From NCBI GenBank assembly GCA_965249215.1, contig CBDFLN010000002.1, forward strand, positions 620,001 to 684,000: 64,000 nucleotides of DNA, in the 5' to 3' direction. Source of the DNA: G963667675 sp965249215. GTDB lineage: Bacteria; Chloroflexota; Dehalococcoidia; Lucifugimonadales; UBA3495. The translations under genes were made by a program, and so were the position numbers. The number at the start of each line of letters is the position of its first letter. Position 1 is the stretch's first letter. Of this stretch, positions 35,371 through 44,321 are shown one piece after another. The notes below the pieces were generated by a model. The model was given only the letters and a program-made list of their open reading frames with translations, made no database searches and was not told where the DNA came from.

Positions 35371-36381
35371 CTACGGGTTTAACCCCCGGTTGGGGTAAGC
35401 ATCGACGCCGTGTTTTTCGAACACCTCGTCTATCTGCCGCATATCCTCGCCTGACAGCGCCCAGCCGAGGAACCCCAAATTCTCTTCCAGTTCTGCAACG
35501 CTCAAACTGCCCACCAATGCCGCGTCCACAGCGCCGGAGGACAAGGCCCACCGTATGGCCAGTTGGGACATCGTCTTCCCCAGACGCTCCGCGATGGGTT
35601 TCAAGTCATCCACGAGTTGCACATGGCGTTCCCTGAGGCCAAGGTCCAATATGCCCGCCTCCCAGTCTGCACTGCCGCCCCTATCGCGATAGTCGTCCCC
35701 TCCGAACCTCGTCTCGGCCGTCCATGTCCCTGACAGGAGGCCAAAGCCCATGGTTCCCCAGATCATCACGCCGATGCCCCGTTCCCGGCAATATGGGAAA
35801 ATATCCAACTCCCGCCGCCGGTCCAGCATGTTGTAGTCGTACTGGACCACGTCCACCCGTCTCGCCGCCTCGCATTCCTTGAGCTGGTCCAATGTAAAAT
35901 TAGACACTCCGACTGCCCGGACCTTCCCCTGCCGCACCGCCGCATCCATGGCGTCCATCGTCTCCTCGAAAGGCGTGTGGACGTCGGGCGCATGGACCTG
36001 GAGCACGTCTATGTAGTCCGTCTGCATCCTTCGCAGGCTCCGGTCCACCAGGGGAAGAATAGACTCCCTCCGGCCGTCCCGGCTGCCCGGCCTACCCACT
36101 TGCGAGCCCTCGAACCCCAGGCCGCACATAGTAACCACCACCACGTCCTTGCGACGCGTGCCGAGGGCCCTGCCCAGCATGATCTCCGAGTCTCCCGATG
36201 CGTAATGGGGAGCCGTATGAAAGCAGGTGATCCCAGCGTCAATGGCCCGGTTTACCATGGCGCTCATGTGACCAATGTACTCTTCGCCCCACGGGTCTCG
36301 ATTCGGTTTTGTGTAGTCGAAACAGCCAAACCCAAGCACCGAAGTCGTCAGCCCTGTTGGTCCCAGATTGCGATATTCCAT
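35371..36381 (-). CDS. Aldo/keto-reductase-like protein lacking catalytic Asp and Lys
   Basis: A 336-residue TIM-barrel protein of the AKR fold: MEYRNLGPTGLTTSVLGFG at the start, YIDVLQVHAPD, VRAVGVSNF and AIRWALSSGAVDAALVGS. The catalytic tetrad is incomplete. Tyr60 and His130 are present, but the Asp position reads FHTAPHY (His55) and the Lys position reads VVVTMCG (Met85). It may therefore not reduce carbonyls in the usual way. The start is ATG 36381 with GGAGG close by; longer in-frame starts add unrelated sequence. It could be co-transcribed with the membrane protein downstream. Confidence 0.85.
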   Translation of the reverse strand: MEYRNLGPTGLTTSVLGFGCFDYTKPNRDPWGEEYIGHMSAMVNRAIDAGITCFHTAPHYASGDSEIMLGRALGTRRKDVVVVTMCGLGFEGSQVGRPGSRDGRRESILPLVDRSLRRMQTDYIDVLQVHAPDVHTPFEETMDAMDAAVRQGKVRAVGVSNFTLDQLKECEAARRVDVVQYDYNMLDRRRELDIFPYCRERGIGVMIWGTMGFGLLSGTWTAETRFGGDDYRDRGGSADWEAGILDLGLRERHVQLVDDLKPIAERLGKTMSQLAIRWALSSGAVDAALVGSLSVAELEENLGFLGWALSGEDMRQIDEVFEKHGVDAYPNRGLNP

Positions 36382-36674
36382 TAACCTCCAACTCCTAGCG
36401 GCCCCCGAATCTCCTGGCCGCCCCAGTCCCGTCCAAGCTACCTGAACCCGACGCAGTATAGCGTTTGTCGACCTCACACAAAAGTCGCGCCGGGTTCGCT
36501 GGTGGACCTTTTGATCGTCACCCCTCGCTGACGCTCGGGGTCTAAACTCCTTGCCGCCATTGTCGTTTTGGCAGCAATGCTCTCTTGATTTCCCTGCGCC
36601 CATCTCGTTGAAATGATAGGGGGTCATATAGTTGACTTTCCCAAGGGGGTTTGCCGTTTTTCACTCTCGTTAAC
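36382..36674. other. Intergenic, nothing recognised
   Basis: This spacer sits between the divergent aldo/keto-reductase-like and 37-residue genes. I see no ORF; a CCTCGCTGACGCTCGGGG imperfect palindrome lies at about 36522-36540. Confidence 0.5.
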
Positions 36675-36703
36675 TTGACATAACGTGGTAATTGTGTTAC
36701 AAT
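36675..36703 (+). promoter_or_regulatory. Sigma-70-type promoter
   Basis: TTGACA (36675-36680), a 17-bp spacer and TACAAT (36698-36703). It lies 50 bp upstream of the start of the 37-residue gene, with near-consensus elements and ideal spacing. Confidence 0.85.
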
Positions 36704-36752
36704 ACATACGAGTGCTAGATAGCGCCGAATCTTTTGAAAGGAGGCATTGCTT

Positions 36753-36866
36753 ATGGCCAAAACTGGCGACGGCAAGAAGTGGGTTCCAGTTCCTGCGCAT
36801 GTGCGCCGTGACGGAACAAAGGTCCCGGCGCACGTACGCAGTACACCTAATCCGCCGAAGAAGTGA
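36753..36866 (+). CDS. 37-residue basic protein with PAHVR repeats
   Basis: ATG 36753 has AAAGGAGG upstream at good spacing. The product is 37 residues, very basic and Pro-rich, with two copies of a short motif (VPVPAHVRRDGTK and VPAHVRSTPNPPKK). It has its own promoter at 36675 and its own terminator at 36885, so it is a deliberate single-gene unit. No function is known to me. Binding to nucleic acid or ribosomes would fit the charge but is speculative. Confidence 0.8.
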   Translation: MAKTGDGKKWVPVPAHVRRDGTKVPAHVRSTPNPPKK

Positions 36867-36884
36867 CCTTCGGCCTGAACGCTG

Positions 36885-36925
36885 AAGTGAGACTCCCTTT
36901 CGAGGAGTCTCACTTCTTTGTTCCC
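36885..36925 (+). terminator. Rho-independent terminator
   Basis: The 12-bp perfect stem AAGTGAGACTCC / GGAGTCTCACTT with a 7-base loop (36885-36915) is followed by CTTTGTTCCC. It lies 18 bp after the stop of the 37-residue gene. The T tract is interrupted. Confidence 0.8.
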
Positions 36926-36942
36926 AAATAGGAGAGAGTCTC

Positions 36943-37155
36943 GTGTCGAATATCGGAATAGCCCGCATGTTGTTGGATGAAGTCAGCGGGGAGTTGTCTG
37001 GGCTTGATACAGACCTCAGTTTGCAAGCCGGAGAATCGTTGACGAAAGAGCTTGCGATTCTGCACAACGTGAGCACCAAGCATCAAGCGATTCTGGAGTT
37101 CCTAGTCGAGAAGCTGCAACAGCCTCCAACCCCGACTGTAACCAGTCGGCGGTGA
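36943..37155 (+). CDS. Small hypothetical protein
   Basis: A 70-residue, mostly helical acidic protein (LLDEVSGELSGL, ELAILHNVSTKHQAILEFL). The start is GTG 36943 with GGAGAGA upstream. It is on the same strand as the 37-residue gene but beyond its terminator. Family unknown. Confidence 0.55.
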   Translation: MSNIGIARMLLDEVSGELSGLDTDLSLQAGESLTKELAILHNVSTKHQAILEFLVEKLQQPPTPTVTSRR

Positions 37156-37408
37156 CTCTTTAACACCTGAATCAGCAGACGGGCAAGTCGGGCAATGTCT
37201 ACCCTAGGCGTGCAGTTAAGCACGGGAGTTCCCCGTGCCTGGCACTCGGAATCAGAAGACACTGGGCCGCTTGACCACTCCCACCTCACACCGCCCAGCC
37301 CCCACTGGCAAGCAATATCCCTACCTTGATGCCCTACACTCCGTACAAGTGCTACTATTGTACGCATTGTAACGAACGTCCGAGCTCCCTGGAACAGGAG
37401 TGCTGACC

Positions 37409-38311
37409 ATGGCCGTACCCTCTCAGCAAGATCTGCATAGACCAATTCTCGAGATCGTGAGCGGAGCGAATGATGATGTAGTTCCTCTCGAACAGCTCAA
37501 AGCCGCGCTTATACAGCGGTTCTCGCTTGCTCACAAAGACTTGGCTGAGAGGGTGCCATCCGGCCAAAACAGATTCACTAATCGTTTACATTGGGCAGTG
37601 TCGTACCTGAGACGGGCGGGCTTGTTGCATTCACCTTCGAAAGCAAGCTTTCGAATCACGGAGCCTGGGTTCAATATTCTTTCGAGCCAATCAGGCGACC
37701 TTGGAACCGCACAGCTGAAAGGTTTGATTGACGCAGGGAGTCAACAAACTCATCAAGACGTTGGGGAGACCGTGCAATCCAGGGAGACCAGTGGCGTCAC
37801 GCCCGACGAACAGGTGGGGGATCTTCATGGCGAACTGAACGACAAATTAGCCGACGAGCTATTGGACAACGTTCGAAAAGTATCTCCTGATCAGTTTGAA
37901 CGATTGATGGTCAGCCTACTCGAGAAGATGGGCTATGGAAAAGGTCGAGCAGTAGGGCAATCAGGCGACGGAGGAATCGACGGGATAATTCACCAAGACC
38001 GGCTCGGCTTGGGAAAGGTCTATATCCAGGCCAAGCGTTGGCAGTCCGGAGTCGGTGAACCTGAGATACGCAACTTTTCCGGTAGCCTACAAGCCAAAGG
38101 CGCTAGCACGGGCGTCTTCATCACCACGTCAAACTTCGGCCCAAAAGCACTGGAGACAGCCGACCGGATCTCTGCCGGACCCCAGTTCATACGCCTTATC
38201 GCTGGCGCCGAGCTCTCTCGTCTGATGATTGAATATGATGTTGGCGTTGTGACCGAAACCACCTACCACGTGAAGAAGGTGGATGAGAACTATTTTGTTG
38301 AGGACCTCTAA
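37409..38311 (+). CDS. mrr: Mrr-type restriction endonuclease
   Basis: A 300-residue protein with the two-domain Mrr layout: an N-terminal winged-helix Mrr_N region (about 8-95) and a C-terminal PD-(D/E)xK nuclease domain (about 155-285). The nuclease motif is GDGGIDG (D191) followed by YIQAKRW (Q207-x-K209), the D...QxK form typical of Mrr. Mrr enzymes cut methylated DNA. ATG 37409 with GGAG is preferred over GTG 37400. The gene looks intact, in contrast to the broken hsdR. Confidence 0.92.
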   Translation: MAVPSQQDLHRPILEIVSGANDDVVPLEQLKAALIQRFSLAHKDLAERVPSGQNRFTNRLHWAVSYLRRAGLLHSPSKASFRITEPGFNILSSQSGDLGTAQLKGLIDAGSQQTHQDVGETVQSRETSGVTPDEQVGDLHGELNDKLADELLDNVRKVSPDQFERLMVSLLEKMGYGKGRAVGQSGDGGIDGIIHQDRLGLGKVYIQAKRWQSGVGEPEIRNFSGSLQAKGASTGVFITTSNFGPKALETADRISAGPQFIRLIAGAELSRLMIEYDVGVVTETTYHVKKVDENYFVEDL

Positions 38312-38635
38312 CGCCAATATAAGCACAGCAGGCTAGCCGAGGGGTGTTCTCCGACTCTGTGATCAACAACGGCCAGTTCTTCAGCCGCCGCTGACGGCAT
38401 AGGAGTAGAACCGTAACCGCTTCCAGGACCTCTTCCCCGGTCTGCCCCCCACTGACATTTACCCCCTTGCGCCTCCCCGTCCTCACCCTCTACCCTATCT
38501 ACAGGCAACCCTAAATCGTTGCCGAATCTGACCGCTGGCCACTGAGGCCCGTGATATGCTGTGTCCCCAAAACGCTCCGCGCCCAACCGTACCAACCCTG
38601 TCCCTCCTCCGGCTGATCCCCCCAAACGGGAGGAA
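38312..38635. other. Intergenic, no gene seen
   Basis: This spacer after mrr shows no supported ORF on either strand. Its last 75 bases could belong to the next gene if it starts at 38561. Confidence 0.5.
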
Positions 38636-39055
38636 ATGAGAGGCATTGAGAGGGGAACTAAAATTTCCAGCCTCTCCCGTCGCCAACAGTCCACATTGCC
38701 CATCATCGCCGCCACTCCTACCCTCGCCCAAGCCGCCCGCTCCTCCGGCATCGGAGAAAGCACTCTCTACCGCTGGCTCCAAGACGACCGCTTCCGCGAA
38801 GAACTGACCCGCCTCCGCCAGGAAGCCGCCAATCTCGCCAAACAGGAACTCCAAGGCGTCATGGTCCGCAGCGTCTCCACCTTCGCCGAAGCCCTGGAAC
38901 ACCCCGATATAGCCATCCGTCTCCGCGCCGCCCGCTATGCCATGTCCTTCGCTATCCAGATTTCTGAAGTCGCCCAGCTCAGGGCCGACCTCCAGGGCGT
39001 CGAAGAAGCCATCCCTCAATGGACGGCTCACCACTCCCCTAATGGCCGCCGTTAG
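38636..39055 (+). CDS. HTH protein (phBC6A51/transposase-helix type)
   Basis: A 139-residue protein (164 if it starts at GTG 38561). A helix-turn-helix is visible in AATPTLAQAARSSGIGESTLYRWL, of the type found in phage small-terminase-like and insertion-element HTH proteins. The C-terminal half is a long helix (RRLRQEAANLAKQEL-like) ending in a short tail. The start is uncertain because GGGAGG is only 2 bases from ATG 38636. It may be a regulator or a phage relic. Confidence 0.65.
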   Translation: MRGIERGTKISSLSRRQQSTLPIIAATPTLAQAARSSGIGESTLYRWLQDDRFREELTRLRQEAANLAKQELQGVMVRSVSTFAEALEHPDIAIRLRAARYAMSFAIQISEVAQLRADLQGVEEAIPQWTAHHSPNGRR

Positions 39056-39189
39056 AAAGTGTCCAACAGCCTGAGGTCACCTCTTGCCACCGCCATCCCC
39101 CGCGGTTAGAGTAGGTAGCGCCCTATCCGCCGCCCCTCTGAACCCCCACGCGGCGGCCCGTCAGCCGACACCTGCCGCCGGAGGCGCCC

Positions 39190-40287
39190 ATGCGCATGGA
39201 CCCCGTCAATCTCTACGACTATGAAGCCCGCGCCAAGCAAGTCCTCCCCAGCCCCGTCTGGGACTTCATCGACGCCGGCGCCATGGACGAAATAACCACC
39301 CGCCGCAATCGAACCGCCTTCGAAGACCTCACCCTCCGCCCCCGCTTTCTCCGGGACATCTCCCAACGTTCACTCGCCACGACCCTCCTGGGCCAACCCG
39401 TTAGCCTCCCCGTCATGGCCTCCCCAGCCGGAATGCACAAGAACGCCCACCCCGACGGGGAACTCGCCACCGCCCGCGGCGCGGGGATGTCCGGCGCCCT
39501 CATGATTCTCGCCACCTCATCCGCCTATAGCATGGAAGAGGTCGCTAAGGCCGCCTCCGGCCCGCTCTGGTTCCAGTTCTACCAACGAGGCTGGGACATC
39601 ACCGAGATGCTCATCCGCCGGGCCGAGGACGCCGGATTCAAAGCCATTTGCCTCACCGTCGACACCCCCGTCGCCAGCCCCAAAGAACACGACGTCCGCA
39701 ACCGCTACACCCGCGGCTTTCCCCTGGGCAACTTCCGGGGCATGCCCGACCATGAGACCGCTGTCACCGGCGTCGACGAGTCCTCGGTCTGGGACGGGGC
39801 CAAGTCCCCGCCCATAACCTGGAACGAACTCGAACGCCTCCGCTCCCTCACCGGGCTCCCGCTGATACTCAAGGGTATCTGCACCGGCGAGGACGCCCAC
39901 CTCGCCGTCGAGCACGGCGTCGACGCCATCCTCGTCTCCACCCACGGCGGACGCCAGATGGACGGCTTCATGGGCGCCATCGAAATGCTGCCCGAAGTAG
40001 TCCAAGCCGCCGCCGGTCGCGCCGAGGTCTACGTCGATTCCGGCATCCGCCGCGGCAGCGACGTCATCAAGGCCCTGGCCCTCGGCGCCCGCGCCGTCGG
40101 CATCGGCCGCCCCCTTTTCTGGGGCCTCGCCGTCGACGGCGCCGACGGCGTCCACGGCGTCATCGAGCTCCTGCGCACCGAGATCGAACGCTGCATGGCC
40201 TTCTGCGGCCAGACCGACGTCCAGCAACTGGACCCCGGCCTCGTCAACATTCCCCTAGGCTGGGGCCCCGGGACCACCGCCCCATGA
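39190..40287 (+). CDS. FMN-dependent alpha-hydroxy acid oxidase/dehydrogenase
   Basis: A 365-residue TIM-barrel flavoprotein of the glycolate oxidase/lactate dehydrogenase family. Signatures are MASPAGMHKNAHPDGE, LWFQFYQRG, LTVDTPVASPKEHDVRN, LILKGI (Lys near the FMN), STHGGRQMDG with the catalytic His, and YVDSGIRRGSDVIKAL. The usual SNHGGRQ is STHGGRQ here, and the Tyr of the N-terminal YDYY motif is Phe26 (WDFIDAGA). The substrate is probably a 2-hydroxy acid. It stands alone, flanked downstream by a repeat region. Confidence 0.9.
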   Translation: MRMDPVNLYDYEARAKQVLPSPVWDFIDAGAMDEITTRRNRTAFEDLTLRPRFLRDISQRSLATTLLGQPVSLPVMASPAGMHKNAHPDGELATARGAGMSGALMILATSSAYSMEEVAKAASGPLWFQFYQRGWDITEMLIRRAEDAGFKAICLTVDTPVASPKEHDVRNRYTRGFPLGNFRGMPDHETAVTGVDESSVWDGAKSPPITWNELERLRSLTGLPLILKGICTGEDAHLAVEHGVDAILVSTHGGRQMDGFMGAIEMLPEVVQAAAGRAEVYVDSGIRRGSDVIKALALGARAVGIGRPLFWGLAVDGADGVHGVIELLRTEIERCMAFCGQTDVQQLDPGLVNIPLGWGPGTTAP

Positions 40288-40977
40288 CCAAGGCGCCATT
40301 CATATTCACCCTCTCGTCACTCCTGCCTCCTAACCCGTCATTCGCGCCTCCCAACCTGTCATTCCCGCGGAGGCGGGAATCTCCCGCCCTCGTCCCGAGC
40401 CTGTCCAACTCCCACCCGTTCGTCCTGGCACTCCCAACCCAGCCGTTCGCCCTTCGATTTCCCTCAGGACGAACGGCGCATCCGACAGGCCTAGCCTATT
40501 CTTCCTCGCCACCCAACCCGACACTCCCGCTACCCCCACCATCATGCCCGCCCCCCAACACGTCATTCCAGCGCAGGCGGGAATCTCCCGCCCTCGTCCC
40601 GAGCCTGTCCATCTCCCACCCGTCCGTCCTGACACTCCCAACCCAGCCGTTCGCCCTTCGATTTCCCTCAGGACGAACGGCGCATCCGACAGGCCTAGCC
40701 TATTCTTCCTCGCCACCCAACCCGCCATTCCCGCACTCCAACCCGTCATTCCCGCGCAGGCGGGAATCTCGCGCTCACTCCCGTCATTCCCAAGCAGCAA
40801 AAGCATTGCATAGCCTAGGCCCAGCCCATCCGTTCGTCCTGAAGCTCCCACCCCATCCGTTCGTCCTCACGCTCCCACCCCATCCGTTCGCCTTCACGCA
40901 CCCACCCCATCCGTTCGTCCTGAGGGAAATCGAAGGGCGAATGGACAGCCGCAGTTGTGCGTAGGAGACACACCACC
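40288..40977. repeat. Direct repeat of about 160 bp and related short repeats
   Basis: Positions 40360-40520 and 40564-40724 are near-identical, offset by 204 bp. Each runs from a CATTCC..GGCGGGAAT palindrome-like element through two GTTCG...CAGGACGAACGG elements to ACCCAACCCG. A third partial start lies at 40744, and further GTTCGTCCT units continue to 40945. Long frames exist here but are only repeat translations. Confidence 0.85.
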
Positions 40978-41478
40978 GTGCCCCAGCCAAAACCACAAAC
41001 CGTAGACGAATACCTGGCCCAGTTGCCGCCCAGTCGTCTGGAGACTATCTCCGCCATCCGCCAACTCATCCTCCAGCACCTGCCCGACGGCTACCAGGAA
41101 ACAATACTCTTCGGCATGATCAACTACGTCATACCCTTGGAGACCTACCCCGTCACCTACAACCGGCAGCCCCTGTCCTACGTCGCCCTCGCCTCCCAGA
41201 AGAACTATATTTCCCTATACCTCATGGGCATCTACTCCGACGACACCTCCCGCCGGTGGTTCCTCGACCAGTACGCCGCCAGCGGCAAGAAGCTCGACCT
41301 CGGCAAGGCCTGCCTCCGCTTCAAGTCCCTGGACGACCTTCCCCTCGACCTCATCGCCCAGGCCGTCGCCCGCACCTCCGTCACCGGCTTCATAAAGCTC
41401 TACGAAGCCTCACGCAGCCAGACTCGCGGCTCCCGCTCCAGACCCCGGCCCAAGTCCAGTCCGGAGAAAGCAACATGA
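40978..41478 (+). CDS. DUF1801 family protein
   Basis: A 166-residue protein of the YdhG-like DUF1801 fold: VDEYLAQLPPSRLETISAIRQLI, YQETILFGMINYVIP and CLRFKSLDDLPLDLI. The function is unknown; some members are iron or small-ligand binding. The start is GTG 40978 with AGGAGA upstream. Its stop overlaps the start of the aminotransferase gene as ATGA, so the two are coupled. Confidence 0.85.
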   Translation: MPQPKPQTVDEYLAQLPPSRLETISAIRQLILQHLPDGYQETILFGMINYVIPLETYPVTYNRQPLSYVALASQKNYISLYLMGIYSDDTSRRWFLDQYAASGKKLDLGKACLRFKSLDDLPLDLIAQAVARTSVTGFIKLYEASRSQTRGSRSRPRPKSSPEKAT

Positions 41479-42815
41479 CCAGCGATCGAGACGAATTGGC
41501 CCTCTACCTGGAACGTACCCCTGAGTCCCGCTCAATTTGGGAAGACGCCGGCAACTTCCTTCCCGGCGGCGACAGCCGTCACTCCGTCTTCTGGAAACCC
41601 TATCCCATATTCGTCGAGTCAGCCTCCGGCTGCCATGTTATAGACGCCGACGGGGTTGATCGCCTCGATTTCATCAACACCATGACCACCCTCATCCTAG
41701 GCCACTCGCCCGCCCCTGTTGTACAGGCCGTCCGGCAGCAACTCGACCGAGGCGTCGTCTACAATGCCCCCTCCCGTCACCAGGTACGATTGGCCCGGCT
41801 CCTCTGCCAGCGCGTCCCCAGTTTCGACCTCGTCCGCTTCACCAATTCCGGCACCGAGGCCACCATGAACGCCCTCCGCGCCGCCCGCGCCGTTACCCGC
41901 AAGAAGCGCTTCGCCAAGGCCGAAGGCGGCTACCACGGCACCCACGACTCCGTCGCTGTCAGCCTCCGCGTCGACCCCGCCAAGGCCGGCGACGCCCAGC
42001 GGCCGGTCCCTGTTCCCGGCAGCGCCGGCCTCCCCCGCGGCGTCCTGGAAGGCGCAGTCGTTTTCCCTTTCAACGAGCCCGACGCCGCCCTCAGCATCCT
42101 CGAAGAGAACAAGGAAGACCTGGCCGCCGTCATCGTAGAGCCGGTCATGGGCTCCGTGGGCATGGTCCCCGCCACGCCCGAATTCCTGGCCATGCTCCGC
42201 GACTTCACCAGCCGGAACAACGTCATCCTCATTTTCGACGAGGTGATTAGCTTCCGCGTGGCCCCCGGCGGCGCCCAGGAATACTACGGCATCACCCCCG
42301 ATATGACCGCCCTGGGCAAGATTATCGGCGGCGGCTTCCCGGTAGGCGCTTTCGGCGGACACCGCGACATCATGGAACTCTACAACCCCACCGACGTTCC
42401 ACGAGTAGCCCACGCCGGCACCTTCAACGCCAACCCAGTCACCATGGTCGCCGGCTCCGCCACATTGGAGCAGCTTACTCCCGACGTCTACCGGGACCTT
42501 GCCGGGGCCGCCGAGGACCTGCGCCAGGGCGTGCGGGACATCTGCGCCCGCGCCGAAGCGCCCGTCCAGGTCACCGGTCTCGGCTCCCTCTTCGGCATCC
42601 ACTTCACCGCAGGCTCCGTGCACAACTACCGGGACCTGGCATCTGAAGACGCCGACCTGCGTACCCAGGTCTTCTTTGGCTTGATGAACGAGGGCATCTT
42701 GATTGCCCCCAACCTCGTCGGAGCCCTCTCCACCGCCCTCACCAGCGCCGAAATCGACGCCTTTCTCCGGGCGTTCGAAACAGTGCTTCAAAGAGCGCTG
42801 CTACGCCGGCCCTAG
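41475..42815 (+). CDS. Class-III aminotransferase, glutamate-1-semialdehyde aminomutase-like
   Basis: A 446-residue PLP enzyme. Recognisable are FLPGGDSR at the start, TNSGTEATMNALRAARA (cofactor phosphate loop), IFDEVIS (Asp255 to the pyridine N) and TALGKIIGGGFPVGAFGG with the Schiff-base Lys282. It resembles HemL and amino-acid aminomutases, but there are no tetrapyrrole genes around it, so it more likely acts on another amino acid or amine. It is coupled to the DUF1801 gene by a 4-base overlap. Confidence 0.88.
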   Translation: MTSDRDELALYLERTPESRSIWEDAGNFLPGGDSRHSVFWKPYPIFVESASGCHVIDADGVDRLDFINTMTTLILGHSPAPVVQAVRQQLDRGVVYNAPSRHQVRLARLLCQRVPSFDLVRFTNSGTEATMNALRAARAVTRKKRFAKAEGGYHGTHDSVAVSLRVDPAKAGDAQRPVPVPGSAGLPRGVLEGAVVFPFNEPDAALSILEENKEDLAAVIVEPVMGSVGMVPATPEFLAMLRDFTSRNNVILIFDEVISFRVAPGGAQEYYGITPDMTALGKIIGGGFPVGAFGGHRDIMELYNPTDVPRVAHAGTFNANPVTMVAGSATLEQLTPDVYRDLAGAAEDLRQGVRDICARAEAPVQVTGLGSLFGIHFTAGSVHNYRDLASEDADLRTQVFFGLMNEGILIAPNLVGALSTALTSAEIDAFLRAFETVLQRALLRRP

Positions 42816-42841
42816 CGCGCACCGGCGGTCTGGTTCGCAGC

Positions 42842-44179
42842 CTAAGACCTTGCGCCCGTCCTTGTAGGGCGGCCGGGCGGCTCCCCCAGCATCAGGAACA
42901 GGAACGAACCGGCCAGGGAAATGCCGGCAATGGTCAGGAAAGCCGCGGTATAGTCGCCGATGGCGTCCCGCATGAATCCGGCCGCCAGGGGAGCAACAAA
43001 CAGGAAAATATTCATCGGCGCCATCGACAAGCCGGATATGGCGGCAAACGCCTCCCGCCCGAAGTAATGACCCCTCAGCGCCGTCGTCACCGGACTACGC
43101 ACGCCGCTGGCTATTCCAAACAGCGCTCCGAACAGAAACAGGGTCTTCGCGTCTTGCGCCACCACCAGGACCACCACCGACGACGCCAACACCGCGGTGG
43201 AACCGAATGCCATAAACCTGATTGGCAGGCGGTCCCCCAGGTAGCCGCCCACGGGAATCAACAACGCGTTTGCCGCCGTATACACGGCTACCGCGGCGCC
43301 TATCGTCTGGAGCGAGAATCCACGGTCATCCAGCATCAGCCCCATGTGAACGAATATGGTTACGGATACGATGGACGACGACGCGTGGCCCAGGCTGATT
43401 ATCCAGAAGGGCTTGGTCCTGAGGGCTTCCTTCCATGTATGTCTTCCCGCTTCCGGCGCCGCCCTGGCGGTGGCGGCGACCGTGGCCGGCTCCTTCGGCA
43501 AATCGCCGTCAGGCATTAGGCCCATGTCCTCGGGGCGATTGCGTATCATCCTGGTCAGGGGAAAGGCCAGAGCAATTGTCAGCACACCCAGGAACAGGGC
43601 AGTGTTCCTCCAGCCGTACCGCTCCGAAATCTCCGGGTCCGCGCCCCCGATGGCCCAGGCCAGCAATAACGGCACGGCGATGCCGCCAATTGCAAACCCT
43701 TCGAACACTATCGACATCGCCCGGGCCTTGTGCCGCACGAACCAGTGGTTCGTCAGGGTCATCATCGGCAGCCACGTGCTCAAGGCCGCGCCCAGGCTCA
43801 TGATGAAGAACGCCGCGTACAGCTGCCACAACTCCTCAATGCGGCTGAAGAGCACGAGGCCGGTTCCCAGCACGGTCAACCCGATGAACACCACCCGCCT
43901 GGTCCCCAGTCTTTGCACCAATAGGCCCTCGAGAGGGCCCAGCAGTCCGCCCTCGACCCTGGTGACCGCAAAGGCCCAGGACATTTGGACCGTTGTCCAG
44001 TCGAAAGCGTTCCTCAATACAGGGCTCCAAACCGGAAGCCCATGCCAGATAGGCGCAGATGCCAACGCCATGAGTACCGCGCCGAGGCCGGCCATGTACC
44101 AGCCAAAGAACATCCCCCGGACCCGCTGGGCGGTCTTGGGAAGGCCGGCAGCCATGCCCCTCAGGTCAATAGCTCTCAT
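42842..44179 (-). CDS. MFS transporter, array member 1
   Basis: A 445-residue protein with twelve predicted membrane segments and a central cytoplasmic linker. It carries the array's shared landmarks: FFGWYMAGLGA, LPVWSPVLRN, GPLEGLLVQRLGTRR (the MFS loop 2-3 motif), NHWFVRHKARAM, RNRPEDMGLMPDGD at the linker and GLMLDDRGFSL. With member 2 it shares an N-terminal extension of about 22 residues, which supports the ATG at 44179. It is last in transcription order. The substrate is unknown; the OFA/monocarboxylate-type branch of MFS is the closest I can suggest. Confidence 0.9.
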   Translation of the reverse strand: MRAIDLRGMAAGLPKTAQRVRGMFFGWYMAGLGAVLMALASAPIWHGLPVWSPVLRNAFDWTTVQMSWAFAVTRVEGGLLGPLEGLLVQRLGTRRVVFIGLTVLGTGLVLFSRIEELWQLYAAFFIMSLGAALSTWLPMMTLTNHWFVRHKARAMSIVFEGFAIGGIAVPLLLAWAIGGADPEISERYGWRNTALFLGVLTIALAFPLTRMIRNRPEDMGLMPDGDLPKEPATVAATARAAPEAGRHTWKEALRTKPFWIISLGHASSSIVSVTIFVHMGLMLDDRGFSLQTIGAAVAVYTAANALLIPVGGYLGDRLPIRFMAFGSTAVLASSVVVLVVAQDAKTLFLFGALFGIASGVRSPVTTALRGHYFGREAFAAISGLSMAPMNIFLFVAPLAAGFMRDAIGDYTAAFLTIAGISLAGSFLFLMLGEPPGRPTRTGARS

Positions 44180-44321
44180 AGGATTTGGGGTCCCCTGTCC
44201 ATGGCGGACTCCTGTCTTAACTGAGTGGGCAACTCCAGGCCCAATCCTAGCTTAGTAAGTCCAGTGGCGCCACGGCCATGCCGCCCAAGGCCACTCTGTG
44301 CGCAGTAAATCAACTAGCGCC

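Noticed and set aside
40284..40964. 226-codon + frame and 173-codon minus frame in the repeat region
   Set aside because: Both consist of repeated translation of the same short DNA repeats (ALRFPSGRT and the inverse).
41697..42791. 364-codon minus frame inside the aminotransferase
   Set aside because: Gly/Val/Asp-rich shadow of a class-III aminotransferase.
43356..44255. Several + strand frames opposite the MFS genes
   Set aside because: All are antisense shadows without membrane topology or motifs.
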